From: Toxorhynchites rutilus septentrionalis
Lineage: Eukaryota > Arthropoda > Insecta > Diptera > Culicidae
Direction: 5' to 3'
NCBI RefSeq assembly: GCF_029784135.1
Contig: NC_073745.1
Coordinates: 278,725,803-278,789,802, forward strand
Length of the DNA: 64,000 nt
Made by a program: the position numbers and the translations under genes. This document shows, one piece after another, positions 30,451 to 40,539 of this stretch. A model generated the notes under the pieces. That model did not search any database, was not told the DNA's origin, and worked only from the letters and a program-made list of their open reading frames with translations. Position 1 is the first letter of the stretch. The number at the start of each line of letters is the position of its first letter.

Positions 30451-33400
30451 CTAGATGTAATTGTTAATTCTATTTTTAAATGCGTTCTTTGTCAAGTTGA
30501 AATCGAAAACATCACATACAACATTGAACAGACGAATACATGAATCTAGCGGGTTGTTGTAGCCGTAGTTTGTCCTATGGAATGGAACCGATAGTAGAGA
30601 TGAATTCCTCGAGCGTCGAATGGGAATATTTAGAGACACCTGAGCTAGAAGCTCAGGGCAGTCGATGTTTCCTTGAAGTACATCAAAAATGAACAATCTT
30701 TGTATCGTTGTACGCCTGACAGATAGTGTATCCAGTCCTATGAGCTTGCATCGGTCGGCATAAGGGGGGAGGTTCAGTGGGTCGTTCCATGGTAGCTGTC
30801 TTAGTGCGAAACGGATAAACTTTTTCTGCACCCGTTCAATCCTCAGGTTGTGAACTACGTAGAAGGGGGACCAGACAGGAGCAGCGTACTCAAGAATGCT
30901 ACGGACCAACGAACAGTACATGATTTTCAGAACATGGATATCACTGAACTCGTACGCGTGGCGGCGTATGAAACCCAGAACTGAGAAAGCTTTGGCAGTC
31001 ATAATGCCTACATGGTCATTGAATCTCAGTTTTGAGTCTATCGTGACTCCAAGATCGCAGATTGCCGTTGTGCGAAGAGAAGCTTGAGCGATGAAAGCAG
31101 TGAGTACAAATCGTTCATGAATATGTTGAACAGCAGTGGACCCAGAACACTTCCTTGTGGTACCCCAGACGTGATATAAAAGCTGCGGGATTTAGCTGCA
31201 TTGACGACGACATGTGCTGTGCGACCACAAAGGTATGATGAAATCCACTCCGTTATCCAGTCAGGGAAGCCCATACATTTCATTTTCTCCGTTACTAGGA
31301 AGTGTGGGACTGTGTCAAAAGCTTTCGCGAAGTCGACATACACCGCATCAACTTGACGTCTCTCTTCTATCTCGCGTGATAGTGCGGTGACGTAGCACAT
31401 TAAATTTGATGTGGTTGAACGGTGCCTCATAAACCCATGTTGTCCATTGAAGATTATTGGAGACGCCACGTTGTATAAAATCTTGTGCATTAGTCGTTCA
31501 AATACCTTGCTTAGGCAGCACAGCAAAGATATACCACGATAATTTGTCACCTGATTGCAGTTTCCCGATTTGTGAATAGGAACAACGAAAGCAGTTTTCC
31601 ATGCTATTGGAAATGTTTTCTCCTGAAGTGATTTGTTGAAGAGGCGAGCAATAGGGTTCGCAAGTTCAGTGGAGCATTTTTGAAGTAACAGGGGTGGTAT
31701 GCCATCTGTACCACATCCCTTCTTGATGTCAAGATCGTCCAAGGCGTTTGCAACATCGTCAATCGAAAAGCGAATGACGGGTAGATTGATGGTGTGAGAC
31801 TGAATATGAGCAAAACTGTCACGTTTCGATACGTTACGATACGATACGATACGTTACACTGAACACACTCTCAAAGAATGAGGCAAACAGGTTAGCAGCG
31901 TCTGTGTCCGTGTTGGCCTGGACATTTTCGAAGATAACATTGCGTGGGATGCGAGTTGAATTTTGCCGACTCTTTACGAAGTCCCAAAAGCACGATGGGT
32001 TTTGCTTAACACTGGCCTGGATCTTGGACAGATAGTTATCGTAGGTGGATTTTAGTACCGACTTGTAATGAGCTTCAATATCACGGAGATTTACGCGGTT
32101 GATCTCGGTTTTTGTTCGGAAGAAACGGTGACGGGCCTTTCTTAGGACGTTGCGGAGATGCCGAAGTTCTGAGGTCCACCAGGGTTTGTTGGAGTTGTGA
32201 ATTGCTCGTCTTTTGCGTGGGACATTGTCATCAAGTACTGAGAAAAGCTTGTCGTAAAATTTAGAAACTAATCTGTCCAAAGATCCGGTTTGCAATAAAA
32301 TGTCCCAGTCAATGTCATCCAATACCACTTTAAGCCGCCCAAAATCGCAAGAGCGAAAGTCAAAACGAAGTTCGCTATCTAACGTTCTTTGTTCCACAAG
32401 AACATCACTTCTCTCATCGAAAAGCACGACCACAGGTACATGATGAGTGTCGACCGGCAGTAGAGGTGCAGTCGGCTCTATAATATCGAGCTGCTCAGGG
32501 TGACTTACGAATATGAGGTCAAGAAGTCTACCGTTCACATTCGAATAGCGATGAAACTGCTGTAATCCGATGGTAAACATAGTTTCAATAAGAACCTGCT
32601 CGTGCTCAGTAGAAACATTCGAGGGAATAAGTCCGTTTATATCATCATCCAATTGCCACTGTAAATGTGGGAGGTTGAAGTCACCTAAAGAGACAATGAT
32701 GTCCACTGCAGAAGCACGGTCGGCGATTTGTTGAACTGCACTGGCATGTGCAGAAAAAGAGTCAACACTTGAGTTAGGCGGAAGGTAGACAGCGACGAGA
32801 TAGATGCATCGACATTTCAATCTTATACAAACTGCTACTTGCTCAAGGTTTTCACAATTTGACAATATAACGACTCCACTATTGAGGTGAGATTTGACTG
32901 CAATCAATACACCTCCGCCACGAGAGTGTTGACTGGATTGGGCGCTACGATCACAACGGTAAATTTTATATTCGGGTGATATTTCGGCATTATCGATATC
33001 TGCACGAAGCCATGTTTCCGTGAAGACAAGCACTTCATAGTCACAACTAGAAAGCAGCAAACGCAGTTGCACAATTTTGGTACGTATCCCTCTTACATTC
33101 TGATAGTACAGAGCAAAGATTCGTCGGGGTGAATCGTGTCCAGGAGCAGCTGAAAGGTCAACGCTATGATGTTGCTCAGGTGTTGTAAATGGATTGAGCG
33201 CGACGGCTGGGGTTGCATCTTCTACAAATTGAGTCGCTCGACTGGATATATCAGAAACTCCCGGCCTTTGATAGCTGAAAGCAAGGTGCGTTACTGGAAG
33301 GGATACGTACAAATCAAATGCATAATTGCCTGCTGAAGAGGACTGGAAGACCCCCTCTCTACTTTCGTTCACAGGACCGGGATGGCTGAAGGTCGATGGC

Positions 33401-33711
33401 TGAAATGTCTCGACTGTGACGAAAGGATTGGGGGCTTCCATAAGGTTTACAGGCGTGCATCCCGGTGAAATTGGTGTGATCGACAATGTTGTGAGATTCG
33501 ACGAGCTGTGAATATCGTTGTGGCATCTCTCTATCGTAGAAGCGCTGAAATCGGTTGGTATTACCGGTAGTGAATTGTCCAAATTAAGTAGGTACTTGCC
33601 CGTTGGACCACTGTGGAAGTCCCCGTTTCCACACCCAAACACAGGTCCGGGACGACTGATGATCGTAGACGGGAGGAGCTCGACTGTGAAGGGGGGATAA
33701 GGGGCTTCCAT
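30451..33711 (-). pseudogene. Non-LTR ORF2 (endonuclease-reverse transcriptase), disrupted
   Basis: Starts at ATG 33711, five bases after the ORF1 stop. An intact 625-codon first part (31834-33711) holds the endonuclease: YYQNVRG, FTETW, SRGGG, LGDFN, DTHHVP. The frame is lost at 31825-31858, where a run of CGATA/CGTTA repeats replaces normal coding sequence. It resumes at 31742 with the polymerase fingers and palm (VYVDFAKAFDT, SGVPQGSVLG). A deletion of about 200 bases near 31080, relative to the other copy, cuts after 'LLFA' and removes the DD of the FADD active site and about 65 following residues. The last part (30451-31002) restores the thumb region. The enzyme cannot be functional. Same family as the ORF2 at 13990-17301. 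Confidence 0.9.
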
Positions 33712-33716
33712 TGTGC

Positions 33717-34493
33717 TTAGTTTATTGCGTCCCGGGGAGGAAGCGGGTGTCGAAATTTTTCTGATGCATTGTCCTCAAACTCTCGAAACATTAGTCCTTC
33801 TGGCCATGTTGCTGGATCAAGAGCTTTGCTTTTAAGTGATTTATCAATTCCAATCTTAAATGACACGAAAGAGAGCGTGTTGATGTCCTTTCCTCTGGGA
33901 ACCAGCCTAACTACTGGAGGGTCACATTCGATTTCCAGATTAGCTTTCGTCATGGTCCGTACTGCATCATCGGAGACATCAGGACGAATCCGAGAAAGAT
34001 ATAGCCAAAATTTCCTATCCTCATCAGCTTTGAAAATAGGAACAGATGCCACAGTATCCTGAGTGGGTTTGCTGCCAATATTGCATGGTTCGGGACGTGC
34101 AGTTATTTCCATAGTACGAGGACGTTTTGCGCCCCTTCGTTGATCGATAGTTGGCCAAGTAGAGCTATTAGTTGGAATGTATTGAGCAGTTGGCTTCGAA
34201 TTGAGCTGCATTATCTCTGTTCGTAGTTCGGAAATTGCCGTTGAAAGAGAATTCAACGGCGATTCCCTATCGATATTGTTTGAAATAATACGAAAATGCG
34301 AGTTTTCAAACAAATTTGCGCAATCGTCGCACATCCAGAATAAGTTTTTGTTGTTGGATGTAAAATAAGAATGAAGTGCGCGCGATACTCCAGAGCAGGT
34401 GATCATGTGAAAAAATGCTCCACAGTAACCACGGCAGACAACCATGTCGATACCGGTTATCGCTTCAGAGCACTTCTTGCATTGCTTTGCCAT
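33717..34493 (-). CDS. Non-LTR retrotransposon ORF1 with N-terminal PHD-type zinc finger
   Basis: An open 258-codon frame. The N-terminus has the C4HC3 spacing of a PHD finger: C5, C8, C20, C24, H29, C33, C55, C58 (CKKC, CRGYC, FFHMITC, CDDC). A helical stretch (residues about 70-95) and a C-terminal part beginning DRKFWLYLSRIRPDVS with VRTMTKANLEIECD follow; the latter resembles the RNA-binding domain of ORF1 proteins in this element group. Such ORF1 proteins coat the element RNA. The stop (33717-33719) is five bases before the ORF2 ATG, suggesting ORF2 translation by reinitiation. Start chosen at the first ATG, only about 20 bases from the element's 5' end. No second copy of ORF1 is present in the window. 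Confidence 0.85.
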   Translation of the reverse strand: MAKQCKKCSEAITGIDMVVCRGYCGAFFHMITCSGVSRALHSYFTSNNKNLFWMCDDCANLFENSHFRIISNNIDRESPLNSLSTAISELRTEIMQLNSKPTAQYIPTNSSTWPTIDQRRGAKRPRTMEITARPEPCNIGSKPTQDTVASVPIFKADEDRKFWLYLSRIRPDVSDDAVRTMTKANLEIECDPPVVRLVPRGKDINTLSFVSFKIGIDKSLKSKALDPATWPEGLMFREFEDNASEKFRHPLPPRDAIN

Positions 34494-34512
34494 CGTAATT
34501 CGCTAATATATA

Positions 34513-34611
34513 GGTTCGGGCATGTTATGTGAAAAAACTCAGCTTTCAAGGAAAAATAAATCAATAATAACGAAAACAAAATCCGATTTTTTATCCAAAG
34601 TATAATATTTT
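34513..34611 (-). repeat. Satellite fragment between two insertions
   Basis: A ~100-base piece of the AT-rich satellite (GGGCATGTTATGTGAAAA, AACGAAAACAAAATCC, AAGTATAATATTTT) separates the CR1-like element from the H2A-bearing palindrome element. Both therefore inserted independently into the same satellite tract. Confidence 0.6.
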
Positions 34612-35129
34612 GACGTAGGACTACGTCTAACCGGAAGATATAGGGGGTGAAATGGAAATCTAGGCACTGAGCAAGTAGGAAAAAATGCAAGATTTGGAAC
34701 GCTTATAACTCGAGCATTTCTCAATAGATCGCAAAGGTTTTTGCATCAATTGATAGGAAATATTTCTACGCATCTATCATAACGAATAACATTTCATTTT
34801 TCTTGAGATAAATAATTGAATAATTGTGAAATATCAAGCATTGTCAAAATGCACTATGTGCCCATTTTTGATTGGTCCATTTTGTGCTCCTCAAATCGAA
34901 CCGACCAAAACGGGCAACCAGAGCAGCAGCGAAATAGAATGAACCACGATTGGAAAGGAAAAAGAAAAAAATGAACGAAACATTGGTCGCAGTCTCACAC
35001 ATGCGTAATTCTCGAGCCAGCCAGTCAGCTTAAAAATCCCCGCTCCGCTGCCGTAACGATCATTCTCATTCAAACCGTACACCACATCGGTTCGCATCAC
35101 AACACATCAACAAACCAACACAAGCAGCC

Positions 35130-35342
35130 ATGTCTGGACATGGTAAAGGAGGAAAAGTGAAGGGAAAGGCAAAATCTCGCTCGAACCGTGCTGATCTGGA
35201 GTTCCCCGCAAGGGTAGCTAGGCCGAGTGCGTTAGTACCAGTGTACCAGTCCACCTAGCCGGCGTTATATAGTTTCGGCCGCCGAAGTGATCGAGTTAGC
35301 TGGTAAAGCTGCTCGCGACGATAAGAAAACCCGCATTCGGAA
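35130..35342 (+). pseudogene. Histone H2A pseudogene (unit 1, copy B)
   Basis: The best-preserved unit-1 copy. From ATG 35130 it reads MSGHGKGGKVKGKAKSRSN, almost the exact H2A N-terminal tail, then RADLEFPAR. A segment corresponding to the start of the histone fold is missing or scrambled, followed by VPVYQST and a stop. Residual H2A sequence (AEVIELAGKAARDDKKTRI) appears out of frame at about 35280-35340. Upstream lie an ATTGG (inverted CCAAT) box at about 34871, a TTAAAAA possible TATA at about 35030, and an untranslated leader ending CAAGCAGCC. Loss of core fold residues rules out function. Confidence 0.85.
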
Positions 35343-35572
35343 CAGAACACATTCGGTTCTGTGGACATCAAGACAACAGGCAGTTGCAGCGAGTGGCGAG
35401 TGGCAAACGCAATCGCAAAACGACATCAGGTAGCAGAAGAAAAAAGTTTGTTCTTTATACACACTGCTTTGGTGGCAAATCCAGAACAAGGCGGCATCGA
35501 GGGCGTTTCAAATGGTATTTTTCAAAACCACGAGTACTAAGTTTTCTAAATTGGAACCATTCCATAAAACAA

Positions 35573-35588
35573 GGCGCTTTTCAGGGCC
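35573..35588 (+). other. Histone-type 3' stem-loop (unit 1, copy B)
   Basis: GGCGCTTTTCAGGGCC, identical to the copy at 20099. It lies at the expected 3' side of the unit-1 H2A pseudogene, about 230 bases beyond the last recognisable coding segment. Confidence 0.6.
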
Positions 35589-35780
35589 ATTAAACCTTCC
35601 AAAAAAAGAGTTTAAGAAATACAGTTCAATGCTTTCTAAAACAATATCCAAAATAATAATAAAACACAAATTGATTTTTTCATAATTTGTTTGCCAGGAT
35701 ATGATGAGTATGTGAATTTGGCAGTTGTGCTGAGCTTATTGATTTTCACCAATTCTTGAATTGCTTCTAGATTGAAAGTA

Positions 35781-35909
35781 CAGTAATTTACACTTATCTC
35801 GACATTTAGCTAATTGGACGGACCAGTAATGCGACATATTTAGTTGGACATTTTTGTAAACATAGAGTTCGGGTTCCAAATTATGACCCCACATTGAAGG
35901 TCGACACTG
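35781..35909 (+). mobile_element. Small TA-flanked MITE-like segment inside copy B
   Basis: Same segment as 20333-20455: TA|CAGTAATTTACAC on the left and TCGACACTG|TA on the right. Presence in both copies at the same place shows that it predates their separation. Confidence 0.4.
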
Positions 35910-36164
35910 TACCACTGTCATCGCAAATGTTCAATTACAGGTTAAAATTACCTCCAATCCGATACTGAGTGGTGGTAATGCGACGTGCCATTGAATGTAA
36001 TTTACTGTAAAATATGTCACAAGCTGGATGGGAAGAAATTTTCCAACTGTGAAAGCTGTGGCGAGTGGCAAATGCAATCGCTAAACAGAAAGGTTTAGCC
36101 GAAATAGATGGGGATATCGTGTGATAATAAAACAATAAACTCTTTAGATTGAAGATAATTTTGT

Positions 36165-36180
36165 GATCCTGAAAAGGACC
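36165..36180 (-). other. Histone-type 3' stem-loop on the reverse strand
   Basis: Reverse strand reads GGTCCTTTTCAGGATC, a complete six-base stem with one G-T pair and the TTTC loop. It sits between the two plus-strand units and points the other way. That would fit the end of a divergently transcribed histone gene, but no second histone coding sequence was recognised between it and the unit-2 promoter. Confidence 0.55.
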
Positions 36181-36411
36181 CTTTTTAGCCTGCATGTGAA
36201 TCCAACGAGCGACTTAGAGGCGAATGAACGAATGAAAAGTTTAAAGCCTCTTAAAAAACAAAGAAAGAAAGAACAACGAGCGAATAAATCGTAATGATTG
36301 TATTTTTTTGCCATCGCTCCCTTTTAACGCTCATTCGTTCGTCTCGTTGGACTCGACCCTCTGGCTGAGTCTGCCGATTTGTCCCTATCCTGTGAGTGTG
36401 TACCGCTAGAG

Positions 36412-36417
36412 TATAAA
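36412..36417 (+). promoter_or_regulatory. TATA box of H2A unit 2
   Basis: TATAAA within GAGTATAAAACACGCGGA, 76 bases upstream of the position corresponding to the H2A start codon. Spacing and the short leader are as in replication-dependent histone genes. The reverse-oriented copy has the same box at 55735-55740. Confidence 0.6.
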
Positions 36418-36487
36418 ACACGCGGACCTCAAAAAAATATCTTATTTTCTTTCAATCCGTAAACCCGTGTGGTTGTACGGCATCGGC

Positions 36488-36735
36488 ATCGTGGACGTAA
36501 CAAAGGAGGACAAGTTAAGGGAAAGGCAAAGTCTCACTCGAACAGTGCAAGTCTCCAGTTCCCTGTTGGTCGCATTCACTGATTGCTCCGCAAGGGTAAC
36601 TAGGCCGAACGGATTGGTGCCGGAGCACCAGTATACCTAACAGCGATTATAGAGTTTCGGCCGTCAGAGTGCTCGAGTTGGCTTGCAAAGCTGCTCACGA
36701 CAATCAGAAAACCCGCATCAAGAACAGAGCAGCTT
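36488..36735 (+). pseudogene. Histone H2A pseudogene (unit 2, copy B)
   Basis: The start codon is changed to ATC. The frame then reads [29 protein letters not shown], stop, LLRKGN, stop, AERIGAGAPVYL: H2A throughout, with two premature stops where Arg and Tyr codons would stand (CGA to TGA, TAC to TAG). After a short frameshift it continues as AVRVLELACKAAHDNQKTRI (about 36660-36720). The order covers the tail, L1 loop and alpha-2 helix of the histone fold. It lies behind a TATA box and ahead of a histone-type stem-loop. The same two stops occur in the 55.4-55.7 kb copy. Confidence 0.9.
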
Positions 36736-36996
36736 CGGTTCGGCGCTCATCAAGGCAACAATTAGTTTCAGTGAGTGGCAAAGTGTTTCTTAAGTGTTCT
36801 TAAGTGTTTCTTAAGTGTTCTTCTTTCTCCGGCACGTCGCATCAAATGTAATTTACTGAACAACATGTCACAAGCTGGATGGGAAGAAATTTTCCAACTG
36901 TGAAAGCTGTGGCGAGTGGCAAACGCAATAGCTAAACAGGAAGGTTTAACCGAACAAGATGGGAATATCGAGTGATAACAAAAACACAACACCAAA

Positions 36997-37012
36997 GGTT
37001 CTTTTCAGAACC
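36997..37012 (+). other. Histone-type 3' stem-loop (unit 2, copy B)
   Basis: GGTTCTTTTCAGAACC with CCAAA before and ATCAACA after. Perfect six-base stem and TTTC loop. About 260 bases separate it from the end of the recognisable H2A reading frame. Confidence 0.65.
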
Positions 37013-37189
37013 ATCAACATATTCATAAAGAGTAAACAGTAAACTAATCCATTTTTAAGGTAGATAGGTAGGTATTCACGTAGGAGAAGAAAATAAAACA
37101 ATATATTTAAAATATATATTTAACAAAAGCTGTCCCCTTTGTATAGTCCTACGTCACTCCGGTTATGTCCCCGACATTACCCACCCGTC

Positions 37190-37870
37190 TTTTTTCAAAC
37201 AAGACTAGCTCATTGACTTTAATTTGATTTATCGATCATGTAGTTAAAAAGTTATTAATTTTTGTGGTGGAAAAAAAGGATAAAAATTGATTTTTCGGAC
37301 CATCGGCTAATTTTTAAAAATCATAACTCAAAACAAAACAAAAACAGCGCCTCTCTTATTTTTGGATATGCAGCTTTCAAGAAAAAATATAAAAGGATAT
37401 AGCGCCCTTGGTCCCGAGAGCATGTAAGTTATGAAAAACAGGTGAGGGGCTCAGATGGAAAGGGGTGTAAGTGATTTGATCGATTTCTCTTCATCAACTT
37501 TTTCTTCAGTTAATAACTAAACTGCAAAAACGATCCAATTTCAGTTTGTTATAGAATCCAATAGATGAGGTTCTGAACTATCATCCACATTGTCCCATAC
37601 TGCTGGGAATGTGTTTGCAGCTAAGTTATGACCAAAAGAGAGAGTCGATGCAGAGAAATCGATGATGTCACTTACACCTCTTTCATTTTGAGTCCCTCAA
37701 ATACAATCAACAATTACGGAAACAACATCCAATTTTGTAAGAAGTGTAGTATTTTTGCAAAGAAGTTCTAGAAGTTCATATGCTTCAATTTGAAATATTG
37801 GTCGTAAAAATCGGCCCAGTAGTTCGAAGGTTAAATTTTGAAAAAAGTATCTAAATTTTTTTTTCTCTAT
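37190..37870 (+). repeat. AT-rich satellite, interrupted by a MITE
   Basis: Satellite sequence (GACTTTAATTTGATTTATCG, TTCGGACCATCGGCTAA, GCGCCCTTGGTCCCGAG at about 37401) continues across a MITE insertion (37443-37699) into AATACAATCAACAATTACGG and TCGGCCCAGTAGTTCGAA. Confidence 0.65.
37443..37699 (+). mobile_element. 257-bp MITE with ~45-base inverted repeats
   Basis: The left end TGAGGGGCTCAGATGGAAAG continues into GGGTGTAAGTGATTTGATCG. The right end in reverse is TGAGGGACTCAAAATGAAAG then AGGTGTAAGTGACATCATCG, so the arms pair over about 45 bases. The flanking satellite is continuous when the element is removed (GAAAAAC..AATACAATC), confirming insertion. The target duplication is not obvious. 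No coding capacity. Confidence 0.7.
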
Positions 37871-39640
37871 TATTTCGGCTGGTTCGTCACTTTTACTTTA
37901 ATTTTTGGAAGAATGTCGGGAGTGATCTCTGCGTTAGAGGTACGGATTTTACCACCACGGCAGATCGTCTCCACAAGTCTCTAAAATTGAATTGGGCACA
38001 CTAATGAAATAATGAAAAAAATACGGGTCTAAAATTGTGCGATAAAGTACCAAAATTACCACTTGTTACGCAAATCTGAGAACTTCCATATGGGTTTTGC
38101 ATGGAATGGCTGTATCTCTATCCCTAACCTGTGCAAAGTTTCAGCTCAATCGGACATAATTTAGGGGTGCCTCAGAACGCTCAAAGTTTTCATTTTTTGA
38201 TCCTCGAAAATCTTCCAAGGGGAGAGTAGAGGAAATTTGGAAAATCGAAATGTTCTGTCTGTCTTTCTGATTATTATGGATTCGGAAATTACTGAACCGG
38301 TCGACATGAAAATTGGTGAGTAGGGGTTTTTGGGGCCGGGGAAGATTCTTGTGATAGTTCGAAATCCCTCCCCCCTCTCTAGGGGAGGGCTGCTATACAA
38401 ATGAAACACAAATTTCTGCATTACTCGAGAAATAATCAAGCAAACGAAACCAAATTTGTTATGTGAGGGTTTTTTTTTTGGTACCAGAAATATTTCTATG
38501 GTATGCTATGCTATGGTATGACACAAATAGGGAGGGAGTCCCGTAAAAATAATGCACATATTCCAACCAAACATGACAACTAAAAATTTTCGTATGAAGT
38601 AAAATGGGTAAGTCCGAAAAAATCAAATTGCATATGTTCTACAATTACATAGTGACAAGAGTTGTTAGTCCATTTGATGTTTGCGCTAACGAAAATGATG
38701 TTTGTTCGAAGGTGGAAATGGATTTTATCGCGATAATACGCACTCCTATATATTTTCTTCTTTCTATATAAATAAAAATCGATCGCCGAATATGTTGATA
38801 AGAGCAAAACTCGAGAAGGGATTGCCTGATTTAGGGCTGTCCTTATTCTATCATATTTTCTGTATCAAACATTTATTCCATGTAATGGAGAAACATGTTA
38901 TTTGCAAATGGTTGAAAAATCCTGAACGAGAATTGTGTCTGAAAATAATCTGATATTATAATGACGAGTTTTGGTAGAAATATTAGGAATTTTATAGTAA
39001 AAGGTAATTTTAAAGAGTGGATAAGAAGAGCAATCAATGAACAGCTCTGCGATTGGACCCATGCACTTAGTAAGCTTAGTGAGAAAACGTGAATGTGATA
39101 ACGAAAAATCAATTTTGGGCTGGACGAAGTTTGCGGGATCAGCTAGTATATTGTTGTGAGATTAAATTTACGCGGAAAAAATCAGATAGCTGAAAACGTA
39201 TATTCGAACCATTACATGGACAACCCTAAACAACCTTGAAAAAATATAGGCTGTGGTCAGTCCAGAGAAACCTTCCACAGAAAAAATATTAATTTCTCAT
39301 TCAATGTAACGCAAATTATTTATCCCTAAACTATTTTTGTTACATTTTCATTGTTACTTTACAGGCTGAATTGTGCATAAGTATAGTTTAGATCCAAAAT
39401 CATTTTATTTGTTGACTGCGTATACCTTTAATAGGAGGAAAAAATACATTTTTAAAAAAGAGGGAAATTCGTTTAAAAGCACAATTGAATATAAGCAATC
39501 GGTCATTTTAGTTTTGTTGTTGTGTTAGTATGCAAAATATTTGTTGGTACTGGCATTTTGTTGATCTGAGGCCGAAAAAAAGATATTTGAGTGGATTAGA
39601 ACAATGAATTGTTCGTGAACTGAACAAAACTGGTAAACAG
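37871..39640 (-). repeat. Dispersed repeat with CTAGCTGA..AACTTCGT end
   Basis: About 38200-39150 is one reverse-oriented repeat. Its end, on the reverse strand, is TACTAGCTGATCCCGCAAAC then TTCGTCCAGC (39118-39148). An inner part reads CGGAAATTACTGAACCGGTC then ATGAAAATTGG (38282-38312). The end region is shared with 49955-50240 and 62253-62370, including TTCACGTTTTCT and GGTCCAATCGCAG. This end motif is, from memory, common in arthropod repeats, but I cannot name the family. Nothing else recognised in the interval. Confidence 0.45.
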
Positions 39641-40207
39641 AAGCCCTTTTGGTTAATATTGCCGGTCTAGATCAGCTTAGATGTCATCCTTTGTGGAGAG
39701 AGTTTTGCTACCGTCACGCGAAACCAAATCACAGACAAAATTCCAGAACATTTATTTTCTTGGTGAGCCGATAATAGCCTAGCTTGTGTAGCTCGTGTAG
39801 CTCAGAACCTTAATGCAATCAGTTTGATGCAATTATTGCAATACTAGAGACATCAGCGAGTGAGTAATTTGGTCTCGTTCACAGCTTAATCCGAAACCAA
39901 GGCACGTGAGACTTTAAACTTCTTTAGTTCATTCGTCTCTAACCTTCAAAAAGGCCCTTGGAAAACTTAACTTTTTCCTCGTATTACTCCTCCACTCCTC
40001 ACCATCCAGCTCGCCCAGCAACGATGTTGTTCAGTCGGTGTCATCACGAAGAATGAAGGTTTGCCTCAGCGAGATCCACTGTTTATATTTTAGGCAAATA
40101 TTCCCCTTCGTTTTTCTTCTTTTCTTTTGTTCACGTTAACTTTATTTCATAAAAACGTGACCTGTTTTCTGGTTTGGCACCCTTAATAAAAGACGTAGTT
40201 CTACGTC
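39640..40207 (-). mobile_element. Palindrome-ended element, copy 6 (truncated, reverse)
   Basis: Type-1 palindrome GACGTAGTTCTACGTC at 40192-40207. Reading leftward it is the reverse complement of 1582-2640: TTTCATAAAAACGTGACCTG, CTCGCCCAGCAACGATGTTG, TTTAAACTTCTTTAGTTCAT, CGCTGATGTCTCTAG-like sequence. The other end is not recognised, so the copy seems truncated near 39640. Confidence 0.55.
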
Positions 40208-40539
40208 AAAAATGGAAAAATCCGAATTTCGTGTGTAATTGCATTAATTGAGTTTCGAATTGCTTCCGCATCCACCATATTCTCCAAATCTGACCCCAGC
40301 CACTATTTTCTGTTCGCAGACCTGGAGAGAATACTTGCTGGCACGAAATTGATAACCGATGATAAAATGATAACCGAAACTAAAGCCTATTTTGATGAAA
40401 AACCGAAAGAGTACTATAAAAATGGTATCGAAAAGTTGCAAGATCGCTATAAACGCTGTATCGCCCTCGAAGGCAATTATGTCGAATAATAGAATTGAAA
40501 TTTGCAAAAAAAATTGTTTTAGTGTGTTATCTTATAAAC

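Larger units (their letters stand above)
30391..34512 (-). mobile_element. CR1/Jockey-like non-LTR retrotransposon, two-ORF copy, inactivated
   Basis: Reverse-strand element with ORF1 (33717-34493) and ORF2 (from 33711). The 3' end has a short ATTATTTATTT tail (reverse AAATAAATAAT), and the 5' end lies only about 20 bases upstream of the ORF1 start. It is inserted in satellite DNA. ORF2 is broken by an expanded CGATA repeat and by a deletion of the polymerase active site. It is the only copy here that shows the full gene order. Nucleotide and protein similarity to the 13.9-17.4 kb copy is high throughout. Confidence 0.85.
34612..37189 (+). mobile_element. Palindrome-ended element with two H2A pseudogene units, copy B
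   Basis: The largest member, 2578 bp: type-1 end GACGTAGGACTACGTC at 34612 and type-2 end CCCGACATTACCCACCCGTC at 37189, inside satellite DNA. Contents in order: subterminal sequence; unit 1 (promoter-like 34860-35130, H2A pseudogene, stem-loop 35573); a MITE-like segment; a module with TGTCACAAGCTGGATGGGAA; a reverse-strand stem-loop (36165); unit 2 (TATA box 36412, H2A pseudogene, repeat of the same module, stem-loop 36997); and the right end. The 19.1 and 55.0 kb copies look like deletion derivatives of this arrangement. No transposase frame. Confidence 0.8.
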
